A stretch of 64,000 bases of DNA, from contig NC_132918.1 in NCBI RefSeq assembly GCF_047675955.1, positions 86,939,139-87,003,138 on the forward strand. The letters are read 5' to 3'. The notes beneath the pieces are model-generated. The model was not told where the DNA came from. It was given only the letters and a program-made list of their open reading frames with translations, and did not search any database. Shown here piece by piece: positions 1 through 11,625 of this stretch. The stretch is from Chlorocebus sabaeus (Eukaryota > Chordata > Mammalia > Primates > Cercopithecidae). Position 1 is the first letter of the stretch; each line of letters starts with the position of its first letter. The position numbers and the translations under genes were made by a program.

Positions 1-201
1 TCAAGTGATTCTCCTGCCTCAGCCTCCCGAGTAGCTGGGACTACAGGCACACACCACCCTGCCCAGCTAATTTTTTGTAGTTTTAGTAGAGATGGTGTTT
101 CTCCGTGTTAGCCAGGATGGTCTCCAACTCCTGACTTCGTGATCCGCCCTCCTCGGCCTCCCAAAGTGCTGGGATTTCAGGCGTGAGCCACAGCACGCAG
201 T
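1..201 (-). repeat. Alu, cut by window edge
   Basis: Reverse complement of Alu: the plus strand shows the CCTCCCGAGTAGCTGGGACT block and the CTCCCAAAGTGCTGGGATT block, ending in the GAGCCAC...GCAGTC start of the element. The poly-T side lies beyond the window start. Confidence 0.95.
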
Positions 202-974
202 CAACATGATTTATTTTTAAAAGTGAAAACAAACCAAATGTCTAATATTGAAGAGTTTAATAAACAAGTATATACAATTCATGAAATATTATTCAATAAT
301 CAGTGTGTATAATAGAAATTTTCACTGTTACAAAAAACGTGATCAATATGTAACAACATAAGAATGATGCAAGAAAGCACAGGATTAATAAATGCAAAAT
401 TCAGAATAATTGTTCACTCTTGGGGTTAAAAAAATTTACAATATTCAGTTTAAATTACACATTGGATACGAGTTCTTCATCTTACTATTATTTATACCTT
501 TCACCAATGTTAAATGAAAATAGGAATAGAAATATTCATTTGTGTGTATTACACTGTGTATAAAACACTAGAAAGGCAAAATGTAATATAAAGTGATGTA
601 TTCAACATGAAAAAATATAAATACCTTGGTAAAAATTGAAATAAATAATCCAAGAGTTTCATGGACTTGTTCTCAATACTTACACTGTAGTGCTTTCCAA
701 TTGTTATATTACTCAGTGTACCCATTATTTATATTGAATGTATCAGATTTCCCATTTCTGATAGTGGCAACTCACCTATCCTTGAAAACAACAGAAAATA
801 ACAAAGAAGCCACAAAGCACTGAAAATCTGGGAAACAATCGCAAGGCTAGAGCCTAAGAGAAGAGGAGAAAATAAAGCACTAGGTTGAGGGTAAACGTCA
901 TTTTTGCGCTACAGTGGCTTACGTAATTGAATGGGAATTTGACTTTTTAAAATTTTTCATTTGGAAATGTTGTC
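202..974. other. AT-rich stretch, nothing recognised
   Basis: AT-rich sequence with no domain-bearing reading frame and no repeat I can name. The 65-residue open frame at 626-823 has no supporting features. Confidence 0.5.
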
Positions 975-1100
975 CCACTCTGTTGCCCAGGCTTGAATGC
1001 AGTGGCTATTCACAGGTGTGATCACAGTGCACTGCAGCCTGGAACTTCTGGCTATTAGGGGTCCTCCACCTCAGCCTCCTGAAGAGCTGGGACTACAGGT
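975..1100 (-). repeat. FLAM-type Alu monomer
   Basis: The plus strand contains TGTTGCCCAGGCTTGAATGC, GGCTATTCACAGGTGTGATC and CACTGCAGCCTGGAACT. The TATTCACAGG box is typical of free left Alu monomers (FLAM) and 7SL ancestry rather than of a dimeric Alu. There is no right monomer. Confidence 0.75.
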
Positions 1101-1984
1101 CTGTAATATAGGGCCTGAGTTTGGCAGTGAAAAATACAGCAAACTTCAAGAACTACCAACTGGGGAGCCTTCTTAGGGGACAAAGGCATGCTTTCAGGAC
1201 AACTATGAATCAGAAAACAACTATCCAATCCATGTAAGCAACTACACAGCACTGTGGAAGGTTGCTCTGACTCCCACACATCCCCTTAGTCCCAGAAAAG
1301 TGAAATGACTTTTTCAAGGTAACGAATCTAGTCAGGAGAAAAACTAAGCCTTGAACCTAAGTGTGGTTATTAAATCCTAATGCTGTTTGTGCTAACCACA
1401 ATTGTAGGGGGGAAAATAGTATCTTTTTGACTTTTTATTTTGTATTTCAAATCTGCTATAGTGAGTGGCACCCCCCCTTTATTTATATTCCAGATGAATA
1501 TTAAATAAATAAAGCCCAATGCTAAAATATCTTCAGAGAGCACATAATTGAATGCCTAAAAAGCAATAATGACTGGGGTGTTACTAATCACAGTGCTACC
1601 TATTTCCTTGTATAAAAGTTGTATAGTCTTCTATCCCTGACATAGAGGGTTTTAAAAATATTTTAAAACTAAAATATTTCTTTCCAAACTAGGATAAGTG
1701 TTATACATAAGGAATTCTCAGTAGCATTTTCCCAGCCATTTCCAGCTATCAATATGTCTCCAAAATGTCAGGGTCAAGGAAAATTGTATTTCCCCATAAT
1801 GATAGACATAGTATTTTCAAATTTAAACAAAAGTTAAGATAACATGCCTGCAGAGACTCAAACACAATGTATTTAGAAACATTAAAGCTTAGATTTCCAA
1901 GGGCATAAAAAGAATGGTCATGGAGATACAGGAATGCCTACCTGATCCCAAAGCCATGGTTCAAAGCCTTCCCCATTTAGGTCA
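1101..1984. other. No recognised feature
   Basis: Ordinary intergenic-looking sequence with short open frames only. I see no gene or clear repeat. Confidence 0.5.
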
Positions 1985-2170
1985 ATGATTCTCAACTGGG
2001 AGATGAGGGAGATTTTGCTCCTTGAAAGACATTTGGCAATATATGGAAACTTTTTGGGGTATCAAAACTGGAGGTGTGATGTTGACTTGGCATTTAGTAG
2101 GTAGAGGCCAAGGGTATTGCTCAACATCCTACAACACACAAGAGTGCTCCCCCTATACAAGAAATATCTG
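1985..2170 (+). mobile_element. MER5A (hAT-Charlie), left part
   Basis: Matches my recollection of MER5A: a TGATTCTCAACTGGG start, GACATTTGGCAATATATGG, then GTAGAGGCCAAGGGTATTGC and CATCCTACAACACAC in order. The element continues after an inserted monomer at 2171-2308. Confidence 0.8.
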
Positions 2171-2308
2171 CCTAGTGGGGTGGCTTGTGTCTGTAACCTC
2201 AGTTGCCTGAAAGGCTAAGCCAGAAGTTTGAAGCTGCAATGAGCTGTGATCACACCACTGTGCTCCAGCCTGGATCATAGAGTGTGACCTCATCTCTGAA
2301 AAAAAAAA
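2171..2308 (+). repeat. Alu monomer inserted in MER5A
   Basis: A single Alu-like arm with GGTGGCTTGTGTCTGTAACC, GCTGCAATGAGCTGTGATCA and CACTGTGCTCCAGCCTGG, ending in an A-run. The flanks AATATCTG (left) and AATTATCTG (right) look like a diverged target-site duplication made from MER5A sequence. Confidence 0.75.
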
Positions 2309-2356
2309 TTATCTGGCCAAATATTTTATTAGTGCTTAGGCTGGAAAACCCTGGTT
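2309..2356 (+). mobile_element. MER5A, right part
   Basis: TTATCTGGCCAAATATTTTA followed by GGCTGGAAAACCCTGG is the 3' end of MER5A with its terminal inverted repeat. It is the continuation of 1985-2170. Confidence 0.75.
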
Positions 2357-2994
2357 TAGGCTGAATTTGTCATGGATTATTTCCTACAGACTTAAGTTAA
2401 ATGTAAGTCATTCAGGGATGATTTTTTTCACGATTTTTCACTTATTTCCAAGTCTTCATGTTTTCCTGTGGAAGAACTTCCCTGGAATAATCTTTTGGTC
2501 AATCCTGGTCTCTTTCTTTACCATTTGTTCTCTGTTCCTGAAAAGAGGAGAGGTAACTTTCTGGTTAGCAAATTTGGAAAGAGGAACTAGCCATGCTCAG
2601 TTGAACTTCAACTTTCCTGCTTTTTCAGAAGCATATTGCCAACCAAAAACATACATTCTAGGCATTCTCCACTTCTCCATGGCTAGTTACAAAGGCATCC
2701 ACGTCAGGTAGGCCTACAATTATCCAGCCAAATTGTTTAATTACAGTGCAGCAAGACAACTGTCTACAGTCCAGCTAAACCAAAAACCCAGGCCATTAAG
2801 CTGATGTCTTTATCTATATCTTCTGGATTCCTCTGTCCTATTTAACAACTGACTGGTTCAGAACTCAGGTAAATAAGAGGGATTTAATCATTGTACCCTC
2901 TTTAATTTCTATAATCCCTATTTTCCCAAGTCTTTTAACAATTTAGTCTTCTCTATATTTAGATTGCTTCCTTGATGGTTTTGATCATCATTGT
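2357..2994. other. No recognised feature
   Basis: Contains a 114-residue open frame at 2367-2711 without recognisable motifs. I do not call it a gene. Confidence 0.4.
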
Positions 2995-3235
2995 CTTATT
3001 TTCTGAACTAGTGCAATCACCCAGTCTGCCTCTATTCCTCTTGATCTTCATGGCTCCTCCAAATTAATCTTTTCATACCACAGTTCTGATATGGGGAGTC
3101 GTTTGTTTCACAGCCTTCAAATGTTTCTCTTCAATTCTATTCATATAAATACCCAAATTTCTTAACATTAATTTCAAGGACCCTTTCAACTTGTTCTAAC
3201 CTACACCTCAAATCTACATTCCAATAAAATTGGAA
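2995..3235 (+). mobile_element. LINE L2 fragment
   Basis: Diverged match to the L2 3' region: TTCATACCACAGTTCTGATA, a CCTTCAAATG box, AATTTCAAGGACCCTTTCAA and CTAACCTACACCTCAAATCT appear in the L2 order. Boundaries approximate. Confidence 0.55.
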
Positions 3236-3289
3236 CAATCATTATTCTCTTTACGTTTTATAGATGACCATTACCAGATTGGCAATAGT

Positions 3290-3475
3290 GTAAATTTAGT
3301 CTTTAATGGGATCATAGGCAAATGACTTAAACTCTTTGTGCCTCTATTTTCTCATAATACAAAGGGTTAATTATGTCTATTTTCTTCTAACAGAATAATG
3401 AGGATGATTTTTAAAATTGGTAAATGTGCTGTTAACTTATATGCAAATGTGGAAAGCTAATATAACACTAAGGAA
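3290..3475 (+). repeat. MIR SINE
   Basis: The core GGCAAATGACTTAAACTCTT, TGTGCCTCTATTTTCTCATA and a following TAATGAGGATGATT resemble the MIR core and 3' half in sense orientation. Confidence 0.7.
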
Positions 3476-4059
3476 ATGTGCATAACTCAAACACATATAG
3501 ACAGAATTTTGATTGTATTTGTCAAAGATTGGCAGGAGTCCTAATTATCATTTCTTATATTTAATCTGCAGAAAATTGATACTAGAGTTTTGAATTCTAG
3601 CATTTCATAATCATGTCATACATTTTGTACTATGGTAACTTTTTGTCTTTGCTTTTCCTTTTAACAGAAAAGTGAAAAATTACAAATTGTCAGTGTGTTT
3701 TAAGTATGTATTTATAGGGTTTATGTAGATTTTGAAGTTAATATTTCCTTTAAGATAGATGTGTCTAGAGCCTTGAGTATTCACACATCAGAGCAGTGAA
3801 TAATGTTTGCTAATTACATAATGCTCTTCCTCAGAGAGCTCAAAGCACCATATATATTACAAAACCATGCAAATTAATACCTATTATAAACTCAGAAACT
3901 AAATACAATCAAGCAAAAATGTTAATTTAAAACAGAGAGTCTGACAAAAATACTGCACATTTTCCAATGATAATGATGACAAACAAATATAAACTCACTA
4001 TTCCAAGCCATGAATTACTCTTTTTTGATGAGAGGAGTCTCAATTCTTCCAAATATCCA
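3476..4059. other. AT-rich stretch, nothing recognised
   Basis: No open frame of interest and no nameable repeat. Confidence 0.4.
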
Positions 4060-4205
4060 TGGAAATTAATTATTATTATCCCCTTTATCTCTGTTCACAT
4101 ATAAATGGACTAAGAATCTGAGAGGTTGCGTGATATGCTGAAAGCCTTCTAACTATTATATAGTAACCTTAGAATTCATATCCATAACTCACTCCATAGC
4201 CCTCA
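4060..4205 (-). repeat. MIR SINE, antisense
   Basis: ATTATTATCCCCTTTATCTC, then GAATCTGAGAGGTTGCGTGA and a TGACTCC-like end follow the reverse-complement MIR order. Strongly diverged. Confidence 0.55.
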
Positions 4206-4793
4206 CATATATCCACAATCCTACTAAATCTTTAAGACTACACATGCAATTTTTCAAAGCTATCCCTAGAATAGACCCAAAGTGTCGTTCTGCTTTGAAA
4301 CTGAAAGCGTCAACAACAATTCAGCGAATGTCTCCATAGACCAGCGAGAAGGGTTGGAATTCAGACAAGTCAGGCGATTAATCAACGTCAGGTACCATAT
4401 TTGCAGTAGGTCAAATACTACAACCCTTTGGTTCTGAGTCCCAAGCCAGTAACTTTTTTTTTTTTTTTTTTTTTGGCTGGGGAGTGGCGGAGGCATTCTG
4501 GTGAAGAAAAAATTATTGTCTACCTGGATACAGATATAACTTGTATGCAGTGAACACAGAACAACTAAAATTCAAACCTCCTCGAGGCTGGAAGGCATAA
4601 GGTAGAATGCAGCATTTCCTAAACGTGAGCAGCCAAGGAAGAGTGGGACCCTCAGCTAAGGTGGGGCTCTGCAGTTGCTGAAGGAAGGAAGAAAGGAAGA
4701 AGATAGGGAAAGAGGAGGGAATATCATAGATGAAAAGGACTTTACCTCAAGGGAGTCAATCTTTCTGGTAACACTCAACCCAAAACATATTTT
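4206..4793. other. Unassigned stretch before the duplicated unit
   Basis: Contains the poly-T run and a purine-rich stretch near 4678-4715. No gene seen. Confidence 0.4.
4452..4474. repeat. Poly-T run
   Basis: An uninterrupted run of more than 20 T. The sequence on either side is not an Alu or an L1 I recognise. Confidence 0.8.
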
Positions 4794-5123
4794 TTCCTCC
4801 CTCAAGCTTGGGGAAGAAAAATTCATTTCCTTGGAAGACGATGGCACCCCTTTGTAAAGCACTCACAAGAGGAGTGTTGCTGAGCTTCCTGGCTTGGTAA
4901 GCATTTGTACATTTGAGAAAACATCTCCTGCACTTGGAGCATTTGGACAGATCTGTTCAACAGCTATTGACAAGACGAATCAATTGGATTGATATAAATG
5001 CAGCTGATGAGATCTTATACTTGAGGCAGAAAGACATTTGTATTAAAGAATTTTGATTAAATTCTAGCCAGAGCCTTGAGAACTCCCTATAACTAGTGAA
5101 TCATGTAAGGATATTACTAGTCT
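4794..5123 (+). repeat. 330-bp duplicated unit, copy 1
   Basis: Direct duplicate of 6806-7135. I count about 16 substitutions and one 1-base indel over roughly 325 aligned bases, about 5 percent divergence. Homology starts abruptly at TTTCCTCCCTCAAGC and stops at ACTAGTCT. There are no TG..CA ends, no A-tail and no recognisable mobile-element motif, so it looks like a local segmental duplication. It carries the small reading frame at 4841-4900. Confidence 0.85.
4841..4896 (+). other. Possible signal-peptide exon, copy 1
   Basis: An ATG in a strong start context (A at -3, G at +4) opens a 19-residue frame, MAPLCKALTRGVLLSFLAW: a basic n-region (K, R) followed by a hydrophobic stretch, as in a signal peptide. 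The frame runs into TAA only because the sequence continues through a good splice donor, TTG followed by GTAAGC (GT at 4897-4898). That is the shape of a first coding exon of a secreted protein. I do not recognise the protein, I found no matching downstream exon, and at this length the pattern could be chance. The second copy at 6854 preserves it. Confidence 0.25.
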
Positions 5124-6805
5124 GATATGAGATCATGTGATAAATACGAACAAAAAAGAAATGTAAACCAAAAAGAAGAATGCAAACTTTAACCATGAGA
5201 AATTGGTACCCTAACAAATCTGGGCACAGGGCGTTAAATGCACTTTGAGATTGGACTGATTTTTTAATAGTAAAACCACTGTGTAGCTATGAGAGAATAT
5301 TATTTATAATTCTGTCTGCTATAACTGCGTGTGTGCAGTTAATTGCTAGAAAATTGTCTATAGTCAATTCCTATTCTCCCAAACAGCTTGACGTATAACA
5401 GCACCTTTAAATTTTTAAGAAAAGAAACCAGAGAATATGCAAACTTACATTTTTAATCTAAACCATAGTACCTAGATGAAGCTGGGTTTGGCAGCAGCTG
5501 TAACCCAGTCACAGGTTGGGTCCTCTGAACGCAGATACTAAGTCAGAATTTCGGATGCAAGATGTTTTAAAGATCAACACGTGTGAAGGAAGGCGGGGGA
5601 AACAAAATTGGGCTGAAGAAGAAGTTGAACTGAGGTGCACATGAGATAAAGCCTGACCAATCTGGCAAGGAATTCTGAAGAGAGCAATGCCTCAGAATTT
5701 TCTCTGATCAGGCCAAAATAGCTAGGCCTTTCTACCTCTGCCTCCGTCAGTTATGCATGTGGACATCCTGGCAAGGGTTGACCTCAGGGAGGGGAGGAAC
5801 CTGCAGTTAAGACAGACACTAAAAATGTTAACAGCTGACCTTACAGCTGGGCAGCAAGTCCTTCCTTGGAGAACTTTCTTGTAGTGCCATACAGAACTAT
5901 ACTAGAGCCTGAAGCAGAAAGAAATCTCCATAGGATTTATCCCATCTTTATTTTAATATTAATAGTTGCTATTTAATGCATTTGCATAACTTTTTAATTT
6001 TAAAAATACTGCATTAAAATATTTATCTTGGTTGCTGAGCTTTAGGCAGCTCCTTAAATTTTGCAACTCTACTCCCAACACTACCTCTTTGTCTATGGCA
6101 TTCCTCATAGAAAAAACGTGGAAAGACCTATGTGCTCTCTCTTCCAGAAGGCACATTGTCTTCTGGGAGTTTTTAATCCAGTCGAGATATAATAGACAGT
6201 CTGTTATAACAGAAAACCATGTTGAACAGACTCAGAAAAAAATGACTTTATATCCCATTTCTACAAGCTCTGTAGAATAAATCATTCCACTTTCTATGTA
6301 GATTTCCTGTGATACCTATACCCTGATAGTCACAGCACTCAAGATAATTTAAGAGGTACATGCCATATGGCCTACAAATATTAGAGAATTTTATTAGCCA
6401 CATAACATCTACCATATAAATGGATGTCAGGCAAAATGCTGACTGAGCCTGACTGAGAAATAAAAATATTCACAAACATTTTAGAAGTACCAGTATTAGA
6501 ATATTCTCCAGATGCTTTCAAATTCCATTTAATCCATCATCAAGCCAACTCACATCATGAAAGTAGCAAGAGCAGAATTTTCTAGTGTGTCTTTTTTCAG
6601 GAGCCTTTTTTCCTTTAATATATCATGATTTTTAAAGCCACCATAAATTTAACTTTATATCCTAAAACATGACAGGTATTATTTCCTTTGAAGTAAAATG
6701 GATATTTGACATAAAATAATTTTGAAATATTTCTCAATCAGGTTCCCTTATAAAGAAGGCCATCTTTTTCTCTTGTACCCTAGCCTTTACCCAGTCTTTA
6801 CTGTG
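5124..6805. other. Sequence between the two duplicate units
   Basis: Mostly AT-rich. The part at about 5480-5890 is richer in G+C and has the look of an old LTR-type interspersed repeat that I cannot name. Overlapping open frames on both strands at 5959-6280 carry no motif. No gene called. Confidence 0.35.
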
Positions 6806-7135
6806 TTTCCTCCCTCAAGCTTGGGGAAGAAAGATTCATTTTCTTGGAAGACGATGGCACCCCTCTGTAAAGCACTCATAAGAGGAGTGTTGCTGAGCTT
6901 CCTGGCTTGGTAAGCATATGTACATTTGAGAAAACATCTCCCGTGCTTGAACATTTGGACAGATCTGTTCAACAGCTATTGACAAGACGAATCAATTGGA
7001 TTGCTATAAATGCAGCTGATGAGATCTTATACTTGAGGCAGAAAGGCATTTGTATTAAAGAATTTTGATTAAATTCTAACCAAAGCCTTGAGAACTCCCT
7101 ATAACTAGTGAATCATGTAAGGATGTTACTAGTCT
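6806..7135 (+). repeat. 330-bp duplicated unit, copy 2
   Basis: Second copy of 4794-5123, same orientation, about 2.0 kb downstream. Both copies keep the same start and end points. Confidence 0.85.
6854..6909 (+). other. Possible signal-peptide exon, copy 2
   Basis: Same arrangement as 4841-4896: 19 residues differing at one position (I for T at residue 9), same start context, same donor with GT at 6910-6911. No in-frame stop or frameshift separates the copies. That is mildly suggestive but statistically weak over 57 bases. Confidence 0.25.
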
Positions 7136-8289
7136 AAACTCTAAGGCTTGAGTCAGAAAGAATATGGCCTGGAAAAAGCAAACACCGAGGCTGTCTCACC
7201 GATGGATGAAGAAAAACCTTGTATATCCAAAAAGAGAAAAGCAAAACAGAAACACATATATCTTCTGCCAAAGAGATTGTGGGAGAAGAAAGGATTCCAC
7301 TGAGCCAACAAAGCAGAGGGTAGGGCAGTTCTGCCCGTCAGCCATCTCCAGATCAAAGTGCCAGAAGAGAGGCGTGTTGGAGATGCTGAGAGGGATATGA
7401 AAGCAGAGAGGGCTTGGAACGACCGCTGTGTGTGTCAGTCCCAGGCCAGCCTGGAGCAGCCCCAGTCAAGTGTACCCTGCAGCGTGGTACTATTAGGCTA
7501 AGAGAAGACCTCTTTTTGGCTTTTCCAATAGGATGAGCAACTGTCCTGGTTTTCACAGAAATACCCCAGTTTTAGCATTAAATTCTTGCTCCCTTGGAAA
7601 CCTCTCAAGCTTAGGCAAGCCAAAATGGTTAGTTCTTCATCTTATTTCCCAAACCATACTTGCTTTATGTGCAACAGACTCAAGAATCCTGTGGTTTCAC
7701 AGTGGTCTGATATACATGTGTCAGCAGTTTTAATAGCATTTGTCTTTCCATGGAGTACACATCTTAGCACAGAATGAGGAAACCTCGTGGCAATGTGTTG
7801 TGCTGGACAGCCTAAGCCAGGGACAATATGGGGCTGGTGGTAGATGATAGGCAGAAGTCATGTAGCACCAAAAAGAACCCAGATGATGCAAAGTCAGATA
7901 GGTAGCAGCACCAGGTCCTGTCTAAGACAAAAGAGAATAGATCGGAAGTTGAAGAACACCCATAGTTAAGAGAATCTAGAAGTTTCTATGTGGATTTGAG
8001 GGCCTCTTTTTTTTTCTTCAAGCACATGGTAAACTCTCTCATGCACCTATCACTTTGGGGGAAAATGTACATATTTTTGTGAGGTGTGAAATGTTTGAAA
8101 GACTGAATATTTATCAAAAAGAGATTGAGTCATGCAACCCTAATAAAATGATTTTTTCAAGCAAAGATCAACAGTGGACATTGAAACTATTAAGTGAAAT
8201 GATGACAGAGAGCAGAATAACTGCATGGATGCAAAATATCAACCCATAAAATATCTGGTTGCCAGGGGAAATCTAACTATGCAAACTCA
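7136..8289. other. No confirmed feature
   Basis: A lysine-rich frame starting near 7153 ends after about 50 codons. Around 7535-7625 the sequence resembles an old DNA-transposon end (CTGTCCTGGTTTTCAC), but I cannot name it. No gene called. Confidence 0.35.
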
Positions 8290-10020
8290 TTTTTTAGAAT
8301 ACCTCATTTATTGGGAAAAATTCACAATTAAAACTTTAATTGCATATTCTACAACTTACAAAGTAATAACTTGAATATAAAATGAGCTCATTTTCATTAT
8401 GTAAGTACAAATGGTAAAAAATAGTAATAATTAATCTGACATATCATATAGATGCCATTCAGGGAAACTCACATCCCTGTTGCATGGCTTACATCAGACA
8501 TTTCACATCTCTTTACCAAAAAAGACCAGATTTTTCAACTATATGTAGGTGTCTGCTTGCAGTTGCAATCTACCAGAAGCTTTGTCTATATGATTACAAC
8601 CCAGTTAGGCCTGAGGGGGAAAAAAAAAACTATTTCTTCTTCTTAGGCTATTTTAATAGCACTCCTGTGATGGGAATGGCCTTTCTAATGCTTTGCTACA
8701 CAACCTAATCAGGACTAGCAGTCATGATGAATTAGACCCAGTCCATCTTTCATCCCAGTCTACTTTGGTACTGAACATGCAGACACAAAACAGTGCAGAT
8801 TTATTTATTTATTAATACAGCATTTTCCCACACCCTCACCCTGTGAGAATTTTCAAAGAGAAAACTTCATCTAAACATTTTACTGTTTAAGAAAGCCTTA
8901 CCACTGCAACATGTTTTGGCCACGAAACAATCATTTCCTAAATGGCATGTAAAGTCAACGTGAAGCTTAGCAAAAACGGTGAATTATTCAAGATATTAAA
9001 GAGAAATTCTTACAATTGATATGTAGTTAGGAAACCATTTTGCATCTTTAAATAATTGAAGGCTCAATAACAAAAAATATTTTGTTTTGCATTTCTTTTT
9101 AGAACGTTTGGTCACTGACATTTTTTACCAATATCTCTCTCCTCCTTAGCCCTTAATAGATACAGTCCATTCTTCCTGGAAATATTAAATCTTGGAGGCT
9201 TTTTCATTTTTACTTTATAAAGTGGTACGTTTCATGTTCATCTTCTCTTATAAATGTAATGTAACTGTTATGGATAGATACAAGGTTAGTGAAAACAAAC
9301 ACGTCAGCTCCAAAGAACATATATATGTGAATATGAAATTGTAACACATATTTTCTCCCAAATCATTGTAGCGTTTTCTACTAGTTTAATATTGTGAACA
9401 CTGCCCCAAAATAGGTTGGAAGTCGCCTAGGGAAACAGCTTCTTCCTCTGGAGTCCTTCTCAGCAGGGTCTTCTCTGGCTCTCCTCCCCAATCAGGCGGA
9501 TGTGGAAGTACCAGGGCTTGGTGCCGCCCAGGAGGTTGTCTTCGTCCTTCAGGCCGCAGCAGAAGGAGAAAGGACAGCCAATCAGGATAATTGGGGCCAA
9601 TGACAGATGTGATGTGACGGCAGAGTTGGCGTGAAGGTTGAAGGTATCGGTGTACTTCACAGGGTTAATTACCAGGGAGATGATCTGCCACACAGCAGCC
9701 AGGGCAAGGAGGCCTCCAACTCACTTTCAGGAGGACTAGCATCGGGGCTGCACAGAGGGCAAAGGTGGTGAGAATGGAACAGGTCACCAGCATGATACAG
9801 CCACAGAAGAGCATGGCAGAGGCTGCTCTTCCTCCTACGTACTCCATGAGGCTCCGGCACCCATCCTGGTGGCACCTGCTGCCGTCATCCTGGGCATTGC
9901 CACGATGGTGAAGGCGATGGAGCTGGGCAGGGGCAGGGGCAAGGTCCAGGGCGGCAGCGCAGCAGGCCCACGTAGCGGCGCGAAGCGGAGGAGCACGGCC
10001 GGGAGAGGCTGCGCAGGCTC
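8290..10020 (-). pseudogene. PERP: Processed PERP pseudogene
   Basis: Reverse complement reads as an intronless, full-length copy of PERP mRNA. PERP is a PMP22-like four-helix membrane protein of desmosomes and a p53 target. From 10020 downwards come a GC-rich 5' leader and a mutated N-terminus. Next come recognisable blocks: a CRSLMEYVGGRAA-like segment, the SAMLFCG and FALC helix segments, IISLVINPVKYTDTF, and LLGGTKPWYF near the C-terminus at about 9500. The 3'UTR follows to a poly(A) signal (TTTATT on the plus strand, 8307-8312) and a short A-tail remnant (T-run 8290-8295). The reading frame is destroyed: about 100 bases are missing between the first helix and the CRSLMEY block, the initiator is lost, a frameshift follows the LVLLKV segment, and codons are lost before the last helix. 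Lack of introns plus the tail mark it as L1-mediated retrocopy. No clear target duplication seen. Confidence 0.93.
8307..8312 (-). promoter_or_regulatory. Fossil poly(A) signal of PERP retrocopy
   Basis: AATAAA on the minus strand, about 11 bases before the A-tail remnant, as expected for a retrocopied mRNA end. Confidence 0.85.
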
Positions 10021-10859
10021 TGTAACATAGTAACCCACCTTAGCGTCATGAACAGCAGGAAAACTAGAAGTCATGTGCCTTCTAACATGACACAGTATAA
10101 AGCATCCAGCATCATCCAAAATAGTCTCTCTCAAAGAGTGGAACCCAAATGTTGGGTTATTCTACAGGACAATCCACCTAGTGTCTTCAGCAAGTCAATG
10201 GTATATGAAAAGAAAGACATAGGACATTTCTAAATTTCAAAAAACCTTACAGACTTAACGAAATTCAGCTGATGTCTTTGATTTGATGCCACTTTGAACA
10301 AACTCATACAAACACACATTGGGGACAATTAGGGGATTTGAAAAATAGACTGCATAATATTGTTACTTTTTAACGTACAATAGTCATAGAAAACATATAA
10401 AGGAAAAAATGATTTTTAGAGATACATATAAAATATTTAGAGGTAAAATATAATGATGTTTATGATTAACTCTAAAAATAGAGTGAGAAAAAAAGGAAAA
10501 ACTAACTTGGCAAAATGCTAACGATTATTCAATGTATGTGATTGATCACTGGAGTTTATACTGTTTCTTCTACATTTTTCTTAATTTTGAAAAGTAATGT
10601 ACACCAAGACCATTCAGATAATAGAAATTGTTTAAATTGTTTATTATCTATTAAAGATAATAGAAATTGTTAAAGTTAGTTTGCCTATTTGTGTATTTGT
10701 TTTGTTACCACATAGTAGGTAAGGGCTAATAAGAAAAATTAGATCAGTTACACAAAAAATAAAGAGCTGACTTCTTTTGGATAAGTGTGAGTTCTGCAAC
10801 TTATAGAATTAATGCTGATAACAATGAAGAGACACATATACTATATGATATGTAGATAC
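10021..10859. other. AT-rich stretch
   Basis: No gene. A short direct repeat (GATAATAGAAATTGTT) occurs twice near 10616 and 10655. Confidence 0.4.
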
Positions 10860-11059
10860 CAATTTAACCCTATGCTTCCTGAGACTCCTATGTCTCTTGG
10901 GAAGAATCTCCTGCTAGCGTCTGATTTATTCTGCATCTTTCACTTCCATCTGCACTCCCTATAAATATCTCAATAGGATGCCCCTTGGACACCTCAAACT
11001 CCAGGAGTTTAAAATGAAATCCAACTTAATTATCTCTACTAATCAAATCTTATTAATTT

Positions 11060-11135
11060 GTAAGATGGTGTATTAAATGACTAGCATAGCATTTAAAACA
11101 TAGTAAGCTCCTAATAAGTAGTGGTTGCATTATTA
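11060..11135 (+). repeat. MIR 3' fragment
   Basis: GTATTAAATGACTAGCATAG followed by ACATAGTAAGCTCCTAATAA matches the 3' part of MIR. Confidence 0.55.
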
Positions 11136-11369
11136 TTTTGTTTATTGATCTCCATATTGATTAACTCCATTAACTTATTTTATTTCCCTCAACATTTAGT
11201 CTGATTCTCCACAATGCTTGCCACACATATCCCAGGCTATTTTTCCCTTTCCATTTTTACTATCATTATAAGTGGTACATCATGGTAAGCTTGTACTACC
11301 ATTACATACTCATCAGTTCTCATCTATTATTGCTGAATTATTTCGACTATATTTTACCTTGGATTCATA

Positions 11370-11625
11370 CCATTCATGGCATGGTACAATGGAGCTTGCT
11401 ACCATGCCTAAGAGCGTGGACTGTGGAGTTAAGTTGTGTCAATTCGATACTTACCCTATTATTTTTCAGCCAGGCACTAAGCTAATTGTTTCACTATTAC
11501 CTCATCTGCAATGTGGCTGTACTAACAGTGCCTAACTCATATATTTTTGGTAGAAATTAAATTGAGTTATACAAATACATCACTTGAAACTGAGTCTGAC
11601 ACATTGTAGGGACTTTAAATAGCTT
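11370..11625 (+). repeat. MIR SINE, near full length
   Basis: AGAGCGTGGACTGTGGAGTT, a CTCATCTGCAATGTGGCTGT core, TGCCTAACTCATA and GACACATTGTAGGGACTTTA follow MIR order from 5' to 3'. Confidence 0.8.

Noticed and set aside
2367..2711. 114-codon open frame
   Set aside because: No recognisable motif and no supporting splice sites; too short to call.
7144..7300. Lysine-rich ~50-codon frame downstream of duplicate copy 2, considered as a second exon
   Set aside because: An in-frame stop precedes it immediately, copy 1 has no counterpart, and no convincing acceptor was seen.
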